Assembly (NCBI GenBank): GCA_022702545.1
Contig: JAHRBC010000002.1
Span: forward strand, 496,001-560,000
Source: Phycomyces nitens
Taxonomy: Eukaryota > Mucoromycota > Mucoromycetes > Mucorales > Phycomycetaceae
Reading direction: 5' to 3'
Length of the DNA: 64,000 bases
Shown here: positions 23,663 through 34,869 of the stretch, one piece after another
Layout: every line of letters begins with the position of its first letter
Position numbering within the stretch: position 1 is the first letter of the stretch
The notes under the pieces: generated by a model
Told to the model about the DNA's origin: nothing
The model's database searches: none
The model's input: the letters and a program-made list of their open reading frames with translations, nothing else
Made by a program: the position numbers and the translations under genes

Positions 23663-24741
23663 ATGTCTTCTAGCTCAAGAAACTCTAATCGCAGATCAAA
23701 TGCTAATGAACAGCCTGGCAGTTCTTCCCAGGGGGCAGGTAATCAGCCAAAACGCCGCAGACTTGCCCCAAGATCTGAGACAGTCAGAAATGATGATGAG
23801 GGATATAAAGAACTCTCTGGACAGATGGCATCGATGAGTTGCCAGCTTAGAAAGATGTATGACATGCAGGCTAGCTCAGCAAACGCAGTGAGCATGTTCA
23901 TGAACGCTTATGCCAATGGTGTTTTTAATGGAGCACCTGCTGGCCCAGTTTTGCCAGCAACTATCTCTCCTTCTGTTCCTGCTCAGCCTTCTCTCAGTGA
24001 GAGTCAGATGAGTGCGATCATTTTGGTATAGATAAGCTTGACAGAATATAATAATATATAATCTAATAAAAATATACAGGACTTGATCCATGAGAAAATG
24101 TGGATAAGGGACTTAAAGTCCAACGATCCTATTGAGATTGCTGAGAATGAAGCCAGGAGAAAATGGAATACTGATCAATGGATTGATCATCAGGACAATG
24201 TCAAGATTGTCAAATATTTGAGAGAGTATATACTCTCACAGCCTCGTGCTGCTGGATTTTGGCCAAGTATGGTAGTTGCTAAAATCAAAAACAACTACAA
24301 GACCTTCTACTGAAGTGTTAACATGTCAGAAGAGGCAGGCATTATCAAGAAGCATAATGCACGCATCAATAGCCAAATGAGAGAGGTAATTATAAGAAAA
24401 ATATTAATGTATATGGTTATCTTATATTCTAAAAATATTAACAGATTCTTAATCGCCGCATTATTACCTATAAGACCAACTGGGAGATCATAGATGCTGA
24501 GATGGGTCCAAAAGAAGGAAATGCTCATGAGATGGCATATCTCAATGTTCTTCGAAAAGAGGTCATGTCAGATGGTGAATCAGGTGTTGAGGATTTTGGT
24601 GAAGGTGTCAGCCTGAAGGTTGTAAAGATTGCTTGCCCCAGTTGGAGAAGTGATGAGGTAATTATTTTCAATTTGTATTTGTTGCAGCACAAGTTAAAAC
24701 TAATGACAAAAACAGTTAAACAGACTCTTGGCAATAATTGA
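23663..24741 (+). pseudogene. CACTA-3 accessory gene (one nonsense codon)
   Basis: Same family as the CACTA-1 and CACTA-2 accessory genes and also convergent with the transposase. Exons are 23,663-24,025, 24,080-24,385 (306 bp, the same length as the other two copies), 24,445-24,657, then a short final part to the TGA at 24,741. The N-terminus is Ser/Asn-rich with a basic KRRR block and a coiled-coil-like LSGQMASMSCQLRKMYDMQ. Shared positions are IRDLKSNDPIEIAENEARRKW, NRRIITYKTNWEIIDAEMG, MSDGESGVED and CPSWRSDE. A TGA after NNYKTFY interrupts exon 2. The final exon is shortened, and the intron before it may have been lost. Role unknown. Confidence 0.7.
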
Positions 24742-24962
24742 TTGCATTTCTAAAGATCGTGACTTGAGAAAGGGGCAGTCAAAGTCAAAACCAAAGAGGA
24801 GTTAAAGTTGTCCCTGTCCCCACTTCTCTGTCCACCATCTTGCCTCCCTGGTCAATTAGAGATGAATAAATATATTTTTTCTTTTTCTCTATATATTTTA
24901 TATCAACTGCAAATTGTAAATATAGCTGAAGAGTTTTGACCAATAGATAAATATATTAAAAG

Positions 24963-27900
24963 CTAAGTATAAATTTTGCGTGGCAATGGAACTACAAGTT
25001 TTTTGCTAATCTTGCTTAATGGCTGGTAATCAACAATTGCAACTGGCATGAGAATTCGGTGCATAGGTAGGATACTTTGAAAATCAACTCTTGAAAACTC
25101 ACTTTTGTGGATCTCAATGCCTTCCATTTCTCTAGTCCTATCAGATGTTGTTTTATACCATTTAACAAAGGCAAAGGTATGCTGGGGGTTGTGGTATTCA
25201 GTTGATAAGGATGCTGGACTAAATGTGTGCACAAAAATATATTGGATTTCTCCAATATATCCATAGATTACATTTGTTTTGTCCTCCACAAACAATGCCT
25301 GAATGTATGATCCACGTTTGTTACTATGATTGCCTTTGAATACTTGGCCAAGAATGTTGATAGACTTCAGCATGACAATCCAATCGTTGACAAAAGCAGA
25401 ACTGTCCATGTTGATTTTGCAACTTGAGATTGACCTGTCATTATAGACCACTTGGTAATGTTCAACAAGACAATCATAATCAGGACTTGGCATTGGTGAC
25501 AAAGGCTTTGTTCTAAGAGGAAATGAAGATAGTGGAAGAGATTCATTGCCTTTGATAGAAGATGTTGTGTTGTATGCGGCATTTATGAAATCAGACAGGG
25601 AGAATGCATGAGGTTGACTGGGCGGGATTACTGAACGAGTCTCAGTTTTTAACAATTTCTTGAAAATATCCAGATAACCATGTGCATTGGCAGACTCAAG
25701 TATATTCTGTGCAAAATCTTCTTTGTGAACTTCAACAAATCTCTTCATATATGTCTATTCAAATCCAGTTTTCCTGTTTGTCTGGATGTTTTTGAGGATA
25801 ACATTGTATCTCTCAAAGCCAAAAAGCCAGTAACCATAAACAGGGCCAAAGTCTTGAACTGTCTGATGTAAATGAAGATGAAGGTGCATATTCGGTGAAA
25901 GAAGATCAAGATCATAAAGATTCTCACAGCTTTGGCAAAATTTTTGTAGATATTCATGAGCATTGTCGATTTTGTCTTCAGTGATGTTGGGCTTGATGAG
26001 TAAATGGCATGCATTGACAAAGAATATCCAATTTTCAAACATTTTTGGTGGGAGTAGATCTTTCAGGACAACAGGAGAATACACAAGGCACCACGACTTC
26101 CACTCATCAGCCTTCATGAAAGGAAATCCTTTTGCAATCTTTGTCTTTAGTGGTGTGTAATCAGGTGGCAGTACCATATTTTTAACCATGTTTTGCATAG
26201 AGACGAGTTTTTTGGAGTCAATTATTCCATCTGCAACCCATTTTTCCATCATTTGCTTAGCAGTTCCCAAGAAAAGGTTGTGCATTGGATCTATAATGGT
26301 GCAGCGGACAGCATTAAAGTACTCAAGACGATGCAGTTTGGACCAGCAAACACCATTTTCAACTTCAAGACGATGTCTCTCAGTCTTAGTGGTTGCATTT
26401 CTCCAGACCTCAGCATCCTTACAATTATCATTCTTAGTGCAAAGGAGCCACTTTGAGAAGTCAAATCCAGAATAATTGACAGAACTCGTTCCAGCTAACC
26501 GGGAGAATTGGCATTTGCACTTATGGCATGCATTTGTACTCGTATGGGATGTAAATCCACATACTTTCCTTGCGGCGGGGATATCACAGGCAACCATGAA
26601 GAGAGCAGCGCAGATTGTTGTACCATTTGGACATTGGTGGGTTTGGATTTTGACACCCTTGTAAAGACTTTGCAACTCATCAACAAGAGGTTGGAGATAG
26701 CTGTTTATCTCTGATGTCTTTGCTTCCTTTGGCCCTGGCATTAATCCAACAAGAATTGTATTCTCCTTTTTGAACCTAATCTCCCGAGGAAGGTTGTTGA
26801 TGGCAAGATAAATTGCTCCACAAGAGTAGGTAACACCATCAAATGGCTGGAACCAGTCGATATTCAAGGTCAACATGAGAGATTGGTCAGTGTCAACAAA
26901 TGGGAAGCCATCAATGTCCTGGAATTCATTCCACATGATACCATCATAAATGTCAAACAATACTCCATCTACTTTTGGCCCACGATTCCATGAATTGATT
27001 GCATCTTCAAATCCTGGGCAACAAAAAAACTTTTTCAATGAGTCTATGACAGAGTGGTATACGTATGTTCTCTTTGGGATTCGTGACTCAGATTCAGACT
27101 TGAACAATGGATTGGAACACAAAGAGCTGCCGCCAAACTTGATTGATGTACAAGACAAAGGAACAGATACACCAATATCATAGATTGTATGGCATTCACT
27201 GCATGCAACATACTTTTTTATCCCACTTGTCAAATTGCCATAACCTGCCAATTGCTTGAGACCAGGAACACTCAAAGGAAGACGAAATGGATCCTGGAAT
27301 ATTTCAAGAATCTTGTTGATAATGGCAATCAAGATAACTGCTCCTTCATCAACGACGTACAAGGATACAAATAGGGCAATGGTGGTGACAATGAAACGGT
27401 AGATGAAATTCAACTTTGGTTGTGGGTCCAAAGAAAAATCTTTTGTGTAAAAAATGAAAATTAGCTCATATAATTCTATTTATCAGGGGTCAATATTAAT
27501 TCACAATATCCATACCTTCACCAAAAATTGCCACCTCATCATCACTATCTTCACTTTCTTCCTCGTCTTCTTCATTCTCAGAGATGCTCTCATGAACACT
27601 GTAAGGAACCAAGCTCATTGGTTACTGAGTCGAACCAATTCCAATCGTTAAAACACAATACCAATCAGAACGCATTCCGCTGTGTAGCTAGACGAACCAT
27701 TAGGAACTCAGTTTCCTCTTCTTATTATATCTTAGTACAACCTATACTATAATTATATCTCTTAGACACCTAGTTAGAAAAACATATAAATACCCATTGC
27801 GCTTGATCCCTAGAAGATCAAGCGAACAACACGTTAAATAAAGGAACTTCTTCTTCTCTTCTCTTGTCTGTTCTTCCTGCCTAGTCCCGTTCCTGACAAA

Positions 27901-28156
27901 CACAGTCATCTCCATCAACACCAAACATGGTGTCAGCTTTGGAAAAAGGTAGGTTCCTTGTCTGTGCTGGTGCTGCCTCATCTTTATCCAAATATTAAAA
28001 TAAAAATTAGTAAAGAAAAATAAAAAATAAATTTATTTCTATTACCAAATTCACCTTCATTTTCAATTTCATATTCTTCAGCATCAAAAAACTGTTCATG
28101 TTTATAAACGGCCTCAGATGTTTCATGAATCATTTCAATTCTATCTTCATTAAATA
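24963..28156 (-). pseudogene. CACTA-3 transposase, exons 2 to last (broken)
   Basis: tnp2-type transposase. The main exon runs from 27,431 to the stop at 24,963 with one in-frame TAG at about 25,752 (after KTGFE, where CACTA-1 has GFESTYMKN). Motifs are LTLNIDWFQPFDGV, NNLPREIRF, GLMPGPKEAKTS, CHKCKCQFSRL, IDPMHNLFLGTAK and GYWLFGFERYN. Upstream exons are 28,156-28,046 (IFNEDRIEMIHETSEAV) and an acidic exon from about 27,981 to 27,530, which is interrupted by a solo LTR. Exon 1 lies 12 kb away at 40,178-40,328 because two Helitrons sit in intron 1. Removing the LTR leaves the acidic exon in frame. It belongs with CACTA-4 as a subfamily distinct from CACTA-1 and CACTA-2. Confidence 0.88.
27600..27898 (+). 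mobile_element. solo LTR in the acidic exon of the CACTA-3 transposase
   Basis: 299 bp, starting TGTAAGGAAC and ending GTTCCTGACA (imperfect inverted ends), flanked by the 5-bp duplication AACAC (27,595-27,599 and 27,899-27,903). On the plus strand a TATAAATA motif lies near 27,786 and AATAAA near 27,837, suggesting plus orientation. No primer site or internal sequence is present. The ends resemble those of the gypsy-4 LTR (TGTC...GACA with TTCCTGA), but the bodies differ. Confidence 0.92.
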
Positions 28157-28161
28157 CTATA

Positions 28162-28200
28162 CCAGGAGCTTCGCTCCCGTCCCCCCTAAAGGGGGGCACC
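28162..28200 (-). terminator. Helitron 1 3' terminal stem-loops
   Basis: On the plus strand CCAG is followed by GGAGC-TTC-GCTCC and then CCCCCC-TAAA-GGGGGG. On the transposon strand these are two consecutive hairpins just before the CTGG end. Helitrons usually have one hairpin about 10-12 nt before the end, which acts as the termination signal of rolling-circle transfer. Helitron 2 has the same pair with a changed but still paired second stem. Confidence 0.8.
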
Positions 28201-28202
28201 AA

Positions 28203-28532
28203 TACCGGTTGGGCTCAGTCGTAGACTTCGCAAGTAATACGTTTACTGGTTTGGCTCAGTCGTAGACTTTGCATTTTATATGTTTCTACTGGTTTGGCTC
28301 AGTCGTAGACTTCGCAGTTTAAATGTTTCGACCGGTTTGGCTCAGTCGTAGACTTCGCATTTTATATGTTTCTACTGGTTAGGCTCAGTCGTAGACTTTG
28401 CAACTTATACGTTTCGACCGGTTTGGCTCAGTCGTTGACTTTGCAACTTATATGTTTCTACTGGCTGGGCTCAGTCGTTGACTTCGCAAATAATAGGTTT
28501 ACTGGTTTGGCTCAGTCGTTGTCTTTACTCAT
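28203..28532. repeat. Helitron 1 43-bp minisatellite, about 8 units
   Basis: The unit core GGCTCAGTCGTAGACTTCGCA is followed by about 22 variable bases. Units are 41-43 bp, with first and last variants shared with Helitron 2. A second small repeat of 16 bp (about 3 units, GTGTATAAGGGCATAA type) lies at about 28,660-28,710. Confidence 0.9.
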
Positions 28533-28734
28533 ATCTATGATATTAGAAGTAGCATAGTCACCATATGTGTATAGCTGGTAATTGCATAAATATATATATT
28601 AAATTGGTGGAGAGATAGGATCATAGGTGGCATAGGCTTGAATAAAAAAAATAGAAATAGATGTATAAGGGCATAAGTGTATAAAGGCATAGGTGTATAA
28701 GGGCATAAAGTGCTTAGAGTCAATCGCATAGTAG

Positions 28735-31700
28735 TTAATGTCTTGTAAACACTTCCTTATATACTACATTGGTCGTAAATGATGTAGTTTGGGGCGTATT
28801 GGGGTCATAGGGGGTGTCAAGCATAATCTTAATCCCGGATGGGTTCCGCACACGGGAAAGGGCAACATATAATTGACCATGGCCAAAAACTGGAGAAGGA
28901 AGGTATAGTCCAACACTATCCAATGTTTGACCCTGGGACTTGTTAATTGTCATAGCAAAAGCAAGACGGACTGGGAACTGGTATCTCTGGAACTCGATCG
29001 AAGCATTTGATCCGGATGGATTGAGCTTGATCTTTGGAATGAGAACCTGTTTTCCGGTATTGGACCCAGTAACAATCATTGCCTTGATGACATATCTGCC
29101 AAGATTGCTGCATATAAGGCGTGTGCCATTGCAGAGCCCATTCTTTGGATCAAGGTTTCTGAGCAGCATGATAGGACAGCCTTTTTTTAGGCGAAGGTTG
29201 TGGGGTGGCAGGGATCCGGGATCAAGAGTGTTGAGGAGCTCAATTGGATATGCCAAGAGGTCGTCTTCGTTGGTGCCTTGATCAACACTTTTATACTCTT
29301 TAAGTTCCCCAGGAAACTGGTCAAGAATAAGGTTGTTGAGCCTGGAGACTTCTGCGTTTTTTGGAGTTAGTATGGCGCGACCCATGAGGAATTGAGGTGT
29401 GGCGGAATTGGAGGAGAGATTGGGGAATACAGCACTGGCCAGGTGAGTGATGTTACGGCCCGGGATCAACATTGTTGGAGGGATTGGGACTGTGTCAGGA
29501 CCACCCGTGGTGGGGACAACACCACTGCCAACCTGCAAGAGAAATGCTGTAAAAATTCTGAGCTGAATTGCTTCTTCGGGATTATTTGCCTGGGCTATTC
29601 TCATATTCTTCCTTAGCTTCAGCGTCTTTACATGTTCCCATGCATTAGCTCTGTTGATACATTGAAATACAATTTGTGATTGTGATGCTCGCGGGATGAC
29701 AGGAAGAACCTGACGAAAGTCACCACCAAAGACAAATAGTTTTCCACCAAATGGGACATGCTCAAGCAAGGGGTCCACAGCCTTCATGATGTCCTGGATA
29801 GATCGGCTTACGGCATTAAAGATATCCTTACTTATCATGGATGCCTCATCCCAAATAACCAACTCTGTTAATCTGATCAATTCAGCTAACTGCGAATTTG
29901 CCGAAATTGAACAAATGGAATGGATATCAACATCAATTGGTATCTTGAACCGAGAATGGGCTGTACGGCCACCATCTAACAGAAGGGCAGCAATCCCACT
30001 GGTTGCAACAGCAAGAGCAATTTTTCCTGTTTGGCACACTTTCTGGAGCAGGGCATTAAAGACAAATGTCTTTCCTGTACCACCGGGTCCATTGACGAAA
30101 AAGAGCCTTGGTGCAATTTGGGAGGCATCAACAGCTTCAAGTATAGTGTCATATACTGAGTGTTGATCCTCATTGTAAGGAAAGTCGTCGGGGCAGGGCA
30201 AGAGACAGGCATCATCACAGAGCTGTTGCTGTTCTTGAATGATTGGCTGTGATGACTGGCGATTTGGTAAAGGAGTGAGGTTTAGGGGCATAGGTGGGAG
30301 AATAAATCCGGTAAAGGAAGTGAGAGTGAGGGAGTTTACGGACAGGTGTGTTTCAATATCCCACAGACATCTGTCGTACATGTCTTGGGTAGGCTCCAAA
30401 GAAGGATCTGCTTGGCTTGTTCTGGCCAGGTGAAGATAATCTTCGATCATAGATGTGCGATGGGACATCCAGAGGACAAAAGGATCGGAAACTTCACAGA
30501 ATACCAAAAGGACAGCGAATAAACGCCTCAATGATGATGGGATCTGATGGGATGCAGCTTCCTCCATGCATGCACTCCATTCATCATTGTTCAGAAGCAA
30601 ACCCAGAGCACGGCAGGCAGCTTGGTTGGTCTCAAACTGATGACTATTGACAGTACGAATGTCAGCGAAACTGGTGGCACCACGAACGTTATGGAGGAGG
30701 ATCCTCAAGCAGTACTTCTCAACATCTCTTGGGGAGACTGCATATACTCTACTGATCGTTTTTCCCTCCAATCTCTTGCGAGGGGTCCATTTCCTATCCT
30801 TCTTGTTCCAGACAAAATTGACGGGGAATTCTGGATAGAGGTATTGGCGAGAGTCTTGGTTGGCTGCATTGTATTGGAACCATGATGTCAGGGTTGTGTT
30901 GACATTGATATTTGATAGCTGAGCTATATTATCAGAGTCGTGGTAGTAAACTTGCTGAGCATTTTCGGTGTGTATGGCAAGTCTTTGATGTGCTGGATAC
31001 TCTTTATGAAGCTTGAAGGAGAAAATTCTCCATGATGCTTCAGAAGCAGAAACATAACGTGCGTCAAGAAACTCGGCGACTTCATCAGTTTGTTCTACTT
31101 GCTGTTGTTGTTGTGGTTGTTGCTGATGTTGTTGGGCTGAGGATTGCACGGCTGCCATTGCACGATCGTGTCCTTTATATACATACTTGTAGAGGTATTT
31201 TACAGCGGAAATTGAGGTGCTAATTTCGATATTGATGTGTGCATGGTACTTTGCACAAAGGTAGCGGTTGTGGGGAACCACCCAGCGGTTATCCAGCTCA
31301 ATTGGACCTTTTTTGACAGAACGTCTGTTTTGTCGGCGGCGATAAACAGGGTATCCTGTACCATCTTCCACTGTCTCCTCATTGAATATCTTGGGGTAAC
31401 GCTTTTGGCATTTGCCGTTCTCCATACATTTGGCGTTGGGATGGGTAGGACCACACGGCCCATGCATCATGTTACGATGGACTGTTGCATATGCCTGTGG
31501 CTCTGACTCAGGATCGGGCAACTCTGCCGAGACTATTAGGTCATAGTCTTCTACACTCGTTGGTTTATCTTCTGTGTGAAGTATCAACAGGATGTGGGCA
31601 TGAGGAAGACCTCTCTTCTGGAACTCAATGACATAAATAAATGCCTTGACCTTCCCCAAAATATGGTTCTTTGTCAAGTCATTCATTAGCTCTTTTAACT

Positions 31701-33515
31701 TGAGGTTAAAAACCCGGGAACAGAGATCTGGGCGGTCATTGGCCTTTTGTCCAGCCAAAAGAACAGAGGAGATTTCCGGCCAAGTTGGATTGCAGGTAAA
31801 CGTTATGAACAGGTCAGGCTTGCCAAAGTGGCGGACAATGCTCATTGCATCCTGGTACAATTGTCTCATATGGCGTGGACTGCCTATGAAAGATGACGGG
31901 AGGATAACTTGCCGACCAAGATTTGCCAAATCATTGTCATTGAGGTTTATGGCATCCTGTACACCACTGTAAAGATCCACTCGGAGGCGGTCCTGGTTGC
32001 TCATGATGTAGTTCAGCCTGTTATGTTCAAGCTTTGCATACATGTCAACAATGTATTGCTGAAAGAGGCGGCCAAAGAGGTGGAGGTGATGGTGGGAGTT
32101 GGGGCGGTACATCAAGCGGCTGGCATACCACTGCATGACTGTTACACTATTTCCAGCCAGGGATCTCGAATTGATGGTCCAGCCATCTTCACCAAAAGGA
32201 AAGAGCAAGACATAGTGCAGAGCATCATATGATCGATGATACTCATTTATCTTCTGATGGAAATTCGTCTGAGTATGGAGAACAATATCTCTGGTAGTTC
32301 CAGGTTCATTGTTCATGATCAACACTGCGACTTCCTCAGCAGTGGGAGCATTGTAGCGCCTATGATCTTGAGGACCTTCGGCAACCAAGCGCAAAGTGAG
32401 ATCTTCTATGTTAGGATTCTGACGGGAGACTTGATCCATTGTTCTGAACAAAGACACGAATGGATTTATGTCCATAAGAACAGCCTGGATCTTCTCCAAG
32501 ACTTCTCTCTCCAAGTTTGGCGCATTTCGATGGCGCTGTTCAATCTGAGAGGCTGGATCATAAATGTATATCTGTGCAAATTGAGGTCTGGCAAGCTCTC
32601 TTTCACTCATTGGCAAGATTGAACCAATTTTGTGGCAAATGATACCATGGATTCTGAAGCTGTAGGCACCACCTATATTGTTGCCGACCGAATGATCGAT
32701 TTTTGCACCCAAAGACGTAAAGCTCATGGTGCTGTTGTATCTTCTGATTTTAGAAAAGAAATCTTTTCCAGCTGGTGTCATGTAGCTGAGGAGCTCTGCA
32801 ATTCTGGCAGGAGTTGGCTCAAGTGGAGGGAGAACATGCTTTCCTTGACCACAACACATGGTGAATGTCGGATTACGGAGAGAAGAGTTTGAGCACCTTT
32901 CATTGATCCACATGGCAGCACTGCAAAACTGGCATACAATGTTCATTTCTCCTCTATTATCCACAATAGGCTCGGTAGAAGATGGGAGGCGGGCAATGTT
33001 ATACATGCCAAGTCCTTGAGCACGGAAACCATTGCCTATGTTTCTTGCATTGTTAGGGCACAGGATACTTGTGATACGCCGATGATCAGTTCCGTGACAG
33101 CTGGAGCATTGGGGGGAAATAGGCATAGGAGTCACTATCACAACATCCTGTTGTTCTTCCTCAACAGCAATCTGAGAAACATTGAGAGGAGAGGCAGTTC
33201 TATGCTCTTCAGGCATTTCTGGCTCGTGGGAAGTCTCAATTCTCACTCTCAAAGCAGCAGCTAAATAAATAAGTAGAAAATAGAAAGAAAATTTTTGTTA
33301 ATTAAAATTAATAAAAATTGCAACTAATCATAATAGTTATTACCTCTGCTACTTTCTGCAGGATATTCTTGTTCGATGGAGACATTATCACTTGTTCTCT
33401 TTTGAGGGATAGAGAGAGAGATGTTTCTTGGGTTCAAAAGACAGTCTTTGTGGGATCTACGGCTATGGCCAGTCAAATTGCAGGAAGCACAACGTTTTTC
33501 AATAGTAGAAAGCAT
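28735..33515 (-). CDS. Helitron 1 Rep-helicase (intact)
   Basis: Rolling-circle initiator fused to a PIF1-family helicase. It nicks and transfers one element strand and unwinds the DNA. Two exons, 33,515-33,344 and 33,260-28,735 (83-nt GT-AG intron), give 1,565 residues with no stop. N-terminal zinc knuckles: CASCNLTGHSRRSHKDC in exon 1 and CSSCHGTDHRR plus a later Cys in exon 2. In exon 2 numbering: Helitron-like N domain near 360 (DALHYVLLFPFGEDGW), ITFTCNPTWPEI, HUH motif GLPHAHIL near 549, paired tyrosines YLYKYVYKGHDR near 684, Walker A GPGGTGKT near 1,052, VIWDEAS near 1,135, FGGDFRQVLPV, and the C-terminal NKSQGQT and VALSRVRNPSG. All catalytic motifs are present, so it could be active. 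Confidence 0.95.
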
Positions 33516-33934
33516 AATAGAGATGATTGTTTGGCTTGGAAGATACTTTAGTAATTAACTGGGAAAGAGTATAGCAATTAGGTTGTTTTAGAAAAGAAAT
33601 CTTTTAATACGATAGAAAATAATATGGATATAGATAGATTTTGAGAATATGTGAATCTGTTGAAATACAGTTATGAGGATGGAGTGGGATAGCCTCTTGA
33701 GGTAATTGTTCATGATATTATTATATATTGATTGATGGCTATATAGTTGTTTGTATATTAATTTTTCATCTTTCTTTATAATATTTTGAATAAGATAGGT
33801 AAGCAAATCTGGTAGCTCTTTGACTGATTTTAAAGATATAGATATTATTACTGGTTTTTTTTTTTTTGACGTTTATAGCCTTTTAGTTGTGTACTGAGAG
33901 ATATGCTAATTTGGTAAAAAATTTGGAGATTTTG
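33516..33934. other. Helitron 1 5' leader region
   Basis: AT-rich noncoding sequence upstream of the Rep-helicase start codon, with no supported gene. It contains a T run near 33,858. Confidence 0.5.
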
Positions 33935-34118
33935 AAGCCAGCTAAATCATGTGACTTTAAGAAAAAGAGATTTTTAAAGTGAAAAGGTATATAAAACGAT
34001 TTGAGATGCAGCTAAGTCATGTGATTTAGCAAAAGTACTGATTTTAAGAGAAAGAGGGTGTATTTTTGCAGTGAAAATAAGTTTAAGTTCAGCTAAGTCA
34101 TGTGATTTAGCGACCATC
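33935..34118. repeat. Helitron 1 5' repeats with E-box-like core
   Basis: Three copies of CTAARTCATGTGA followed by TTTA or similar, at about 33,943, 34,012 and 34,093, separated by related AT-rich filler that includes TATATAAAA. The core GTCATGTGA contains the E-box CATGTG in an imperfect palindrome. Equivalent repeats occur in Helitron 2 at 39,880-40,090. Confidence 0.75.
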
Positions 34119-34136
34119 AAATTTTAAATATATAGA

Positions 34137-34174
34137 CCAGGAGCTTACGCTCCTTCCCCGCTTACGCGGGCACC
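34137..34174 (-). terminator. Helitron 2 3' terminal stem-loops
   Basis: Plus strand CCAG, then GGAGC-TTAC-GCTCC, then CCCGC-TTAC-GCGGG. The first stem is identical to Helitron 1 with a different loop. The second differs by a compensatory pair (C-G to G-C), supporting a role for the structure. Confidence 0.8.
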
Positions 34175-34175
34175 A

Positions 34176-34635
34176 CACCGGTTGGGCTCAGTCGTTGACT
34201 TCGCAAGTAATACGTTTACTGGTTTGGCTCAGTCGTAGACTTCGCATGTTATATGGTTCTACTTCTTTAGCTCAGTCGTAGACTTCGCAGTTTAAATATT
34301 TTTACTGGTTAAGCTCAGTCGCAGACTTCGCAGTTTAAATGTTTCGACCGGTTTGGCTCAGTCGTAGACTTCGCATTTTATATGTTTCGACCGGTTTGGC
34401 TCAGTCGTAGACTTCGCAACTTATACATTTCTACTGGTTAGGCTCAGTCGTAGACTTCGCTACTTATACGTTTCTACCGGTTTGGCTCTGTCGTAGACTT
34501 CGCAACTTATACATTTCTACTGGTTTGGCTCAGTCGTAGACTTCGCTACTTATACGTTTCTACCGGTTTGGCTCAGTCGTAGACTTCGCAACAAATAGGT
34601 CTGCTGGTTTGATGCAGTCGTTGTCTTTACTCATA
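34176..34635. repeat. Helitron 2 43-bp minisatellite, about 11 units
   Basis: Same unit as in Helitron 1 (core GGCTCAGTCGTAGACTTCGCA) with three more units. A 16-bp repeat (AGGTGTATGAGAGCAT type, about 5 units against about 3 in Helitron 1) lies at about 34,765-34,850. Confidence 0.9.
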
Positions 34636-34869
34636 TTTGTAATATTAGAAGTAGCATGGTCACCAAATGTGTATAGCTGGTAATTGCATAAAGATATATA
34701 TTAAATGGGTGAAAGAGAAATAGAATCATAGGTGGCATAGGCTTGAATAAAAAATAGAAATAGGTGTATGAGAGCATAGGTGTATGAGAGCATAGGTGTA
34801 TATGGGCATACGTGTATAAGGGCATAGGTGTATAAGGGCATAAAATGCTTAGAGTCAATTGCATAGTAG

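Larger units (their letters stand above)
28162..34136 (-). mobile_element. Helitron 1 (rolling-circle transposon, about 6.0 kb)
   Basis: On the minus strand it starts TCTATATATTTAAAAT at 34,136 and ends CTCCTGG (CTRR-type) at 28,162. The 3' neighbour is T, as expected for insertion between A and T. Immediately inside the 3' end are two stem-loops and a 43-bp minisatellite. The 5' end has three copies of a unit of about 70-80 bp with GTCATGTGA. It encodes one open Rep-helicase. Its 5' end touches the 3' end of Helitron 2 without a spacer. Confidence 0.93.

Noticed and set aside
23663..24741. Reading the 23.7-kb gene as a host gene
   Set aside because: Its exon pattern and motifs match the accessory genes of CACTA-1 and CACTA-2 and it lies within CACTA-3 termini.
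32945..32957. CACTGCAAAACTGG resembling a CACTA terminus
   Set aside because: Lies in conserved Helitron coding sequence (QFCSAAM) and does not interrupt it.
34061..34073. TATTTTTGCAGTG inside the Helitron 1 5' region, identical to a CACTA terminus
   Set aside because: No partner end, no target duplication and no break of Helitron homology that needs an insertion; AT-rich context makes a chance match plausible.
28203..34635. 43-bp arrays as CRISPR-like repeats
   Set aside because: Units are contiguous variants without unique spacers, in a fungal transposon; they are minisatellites.
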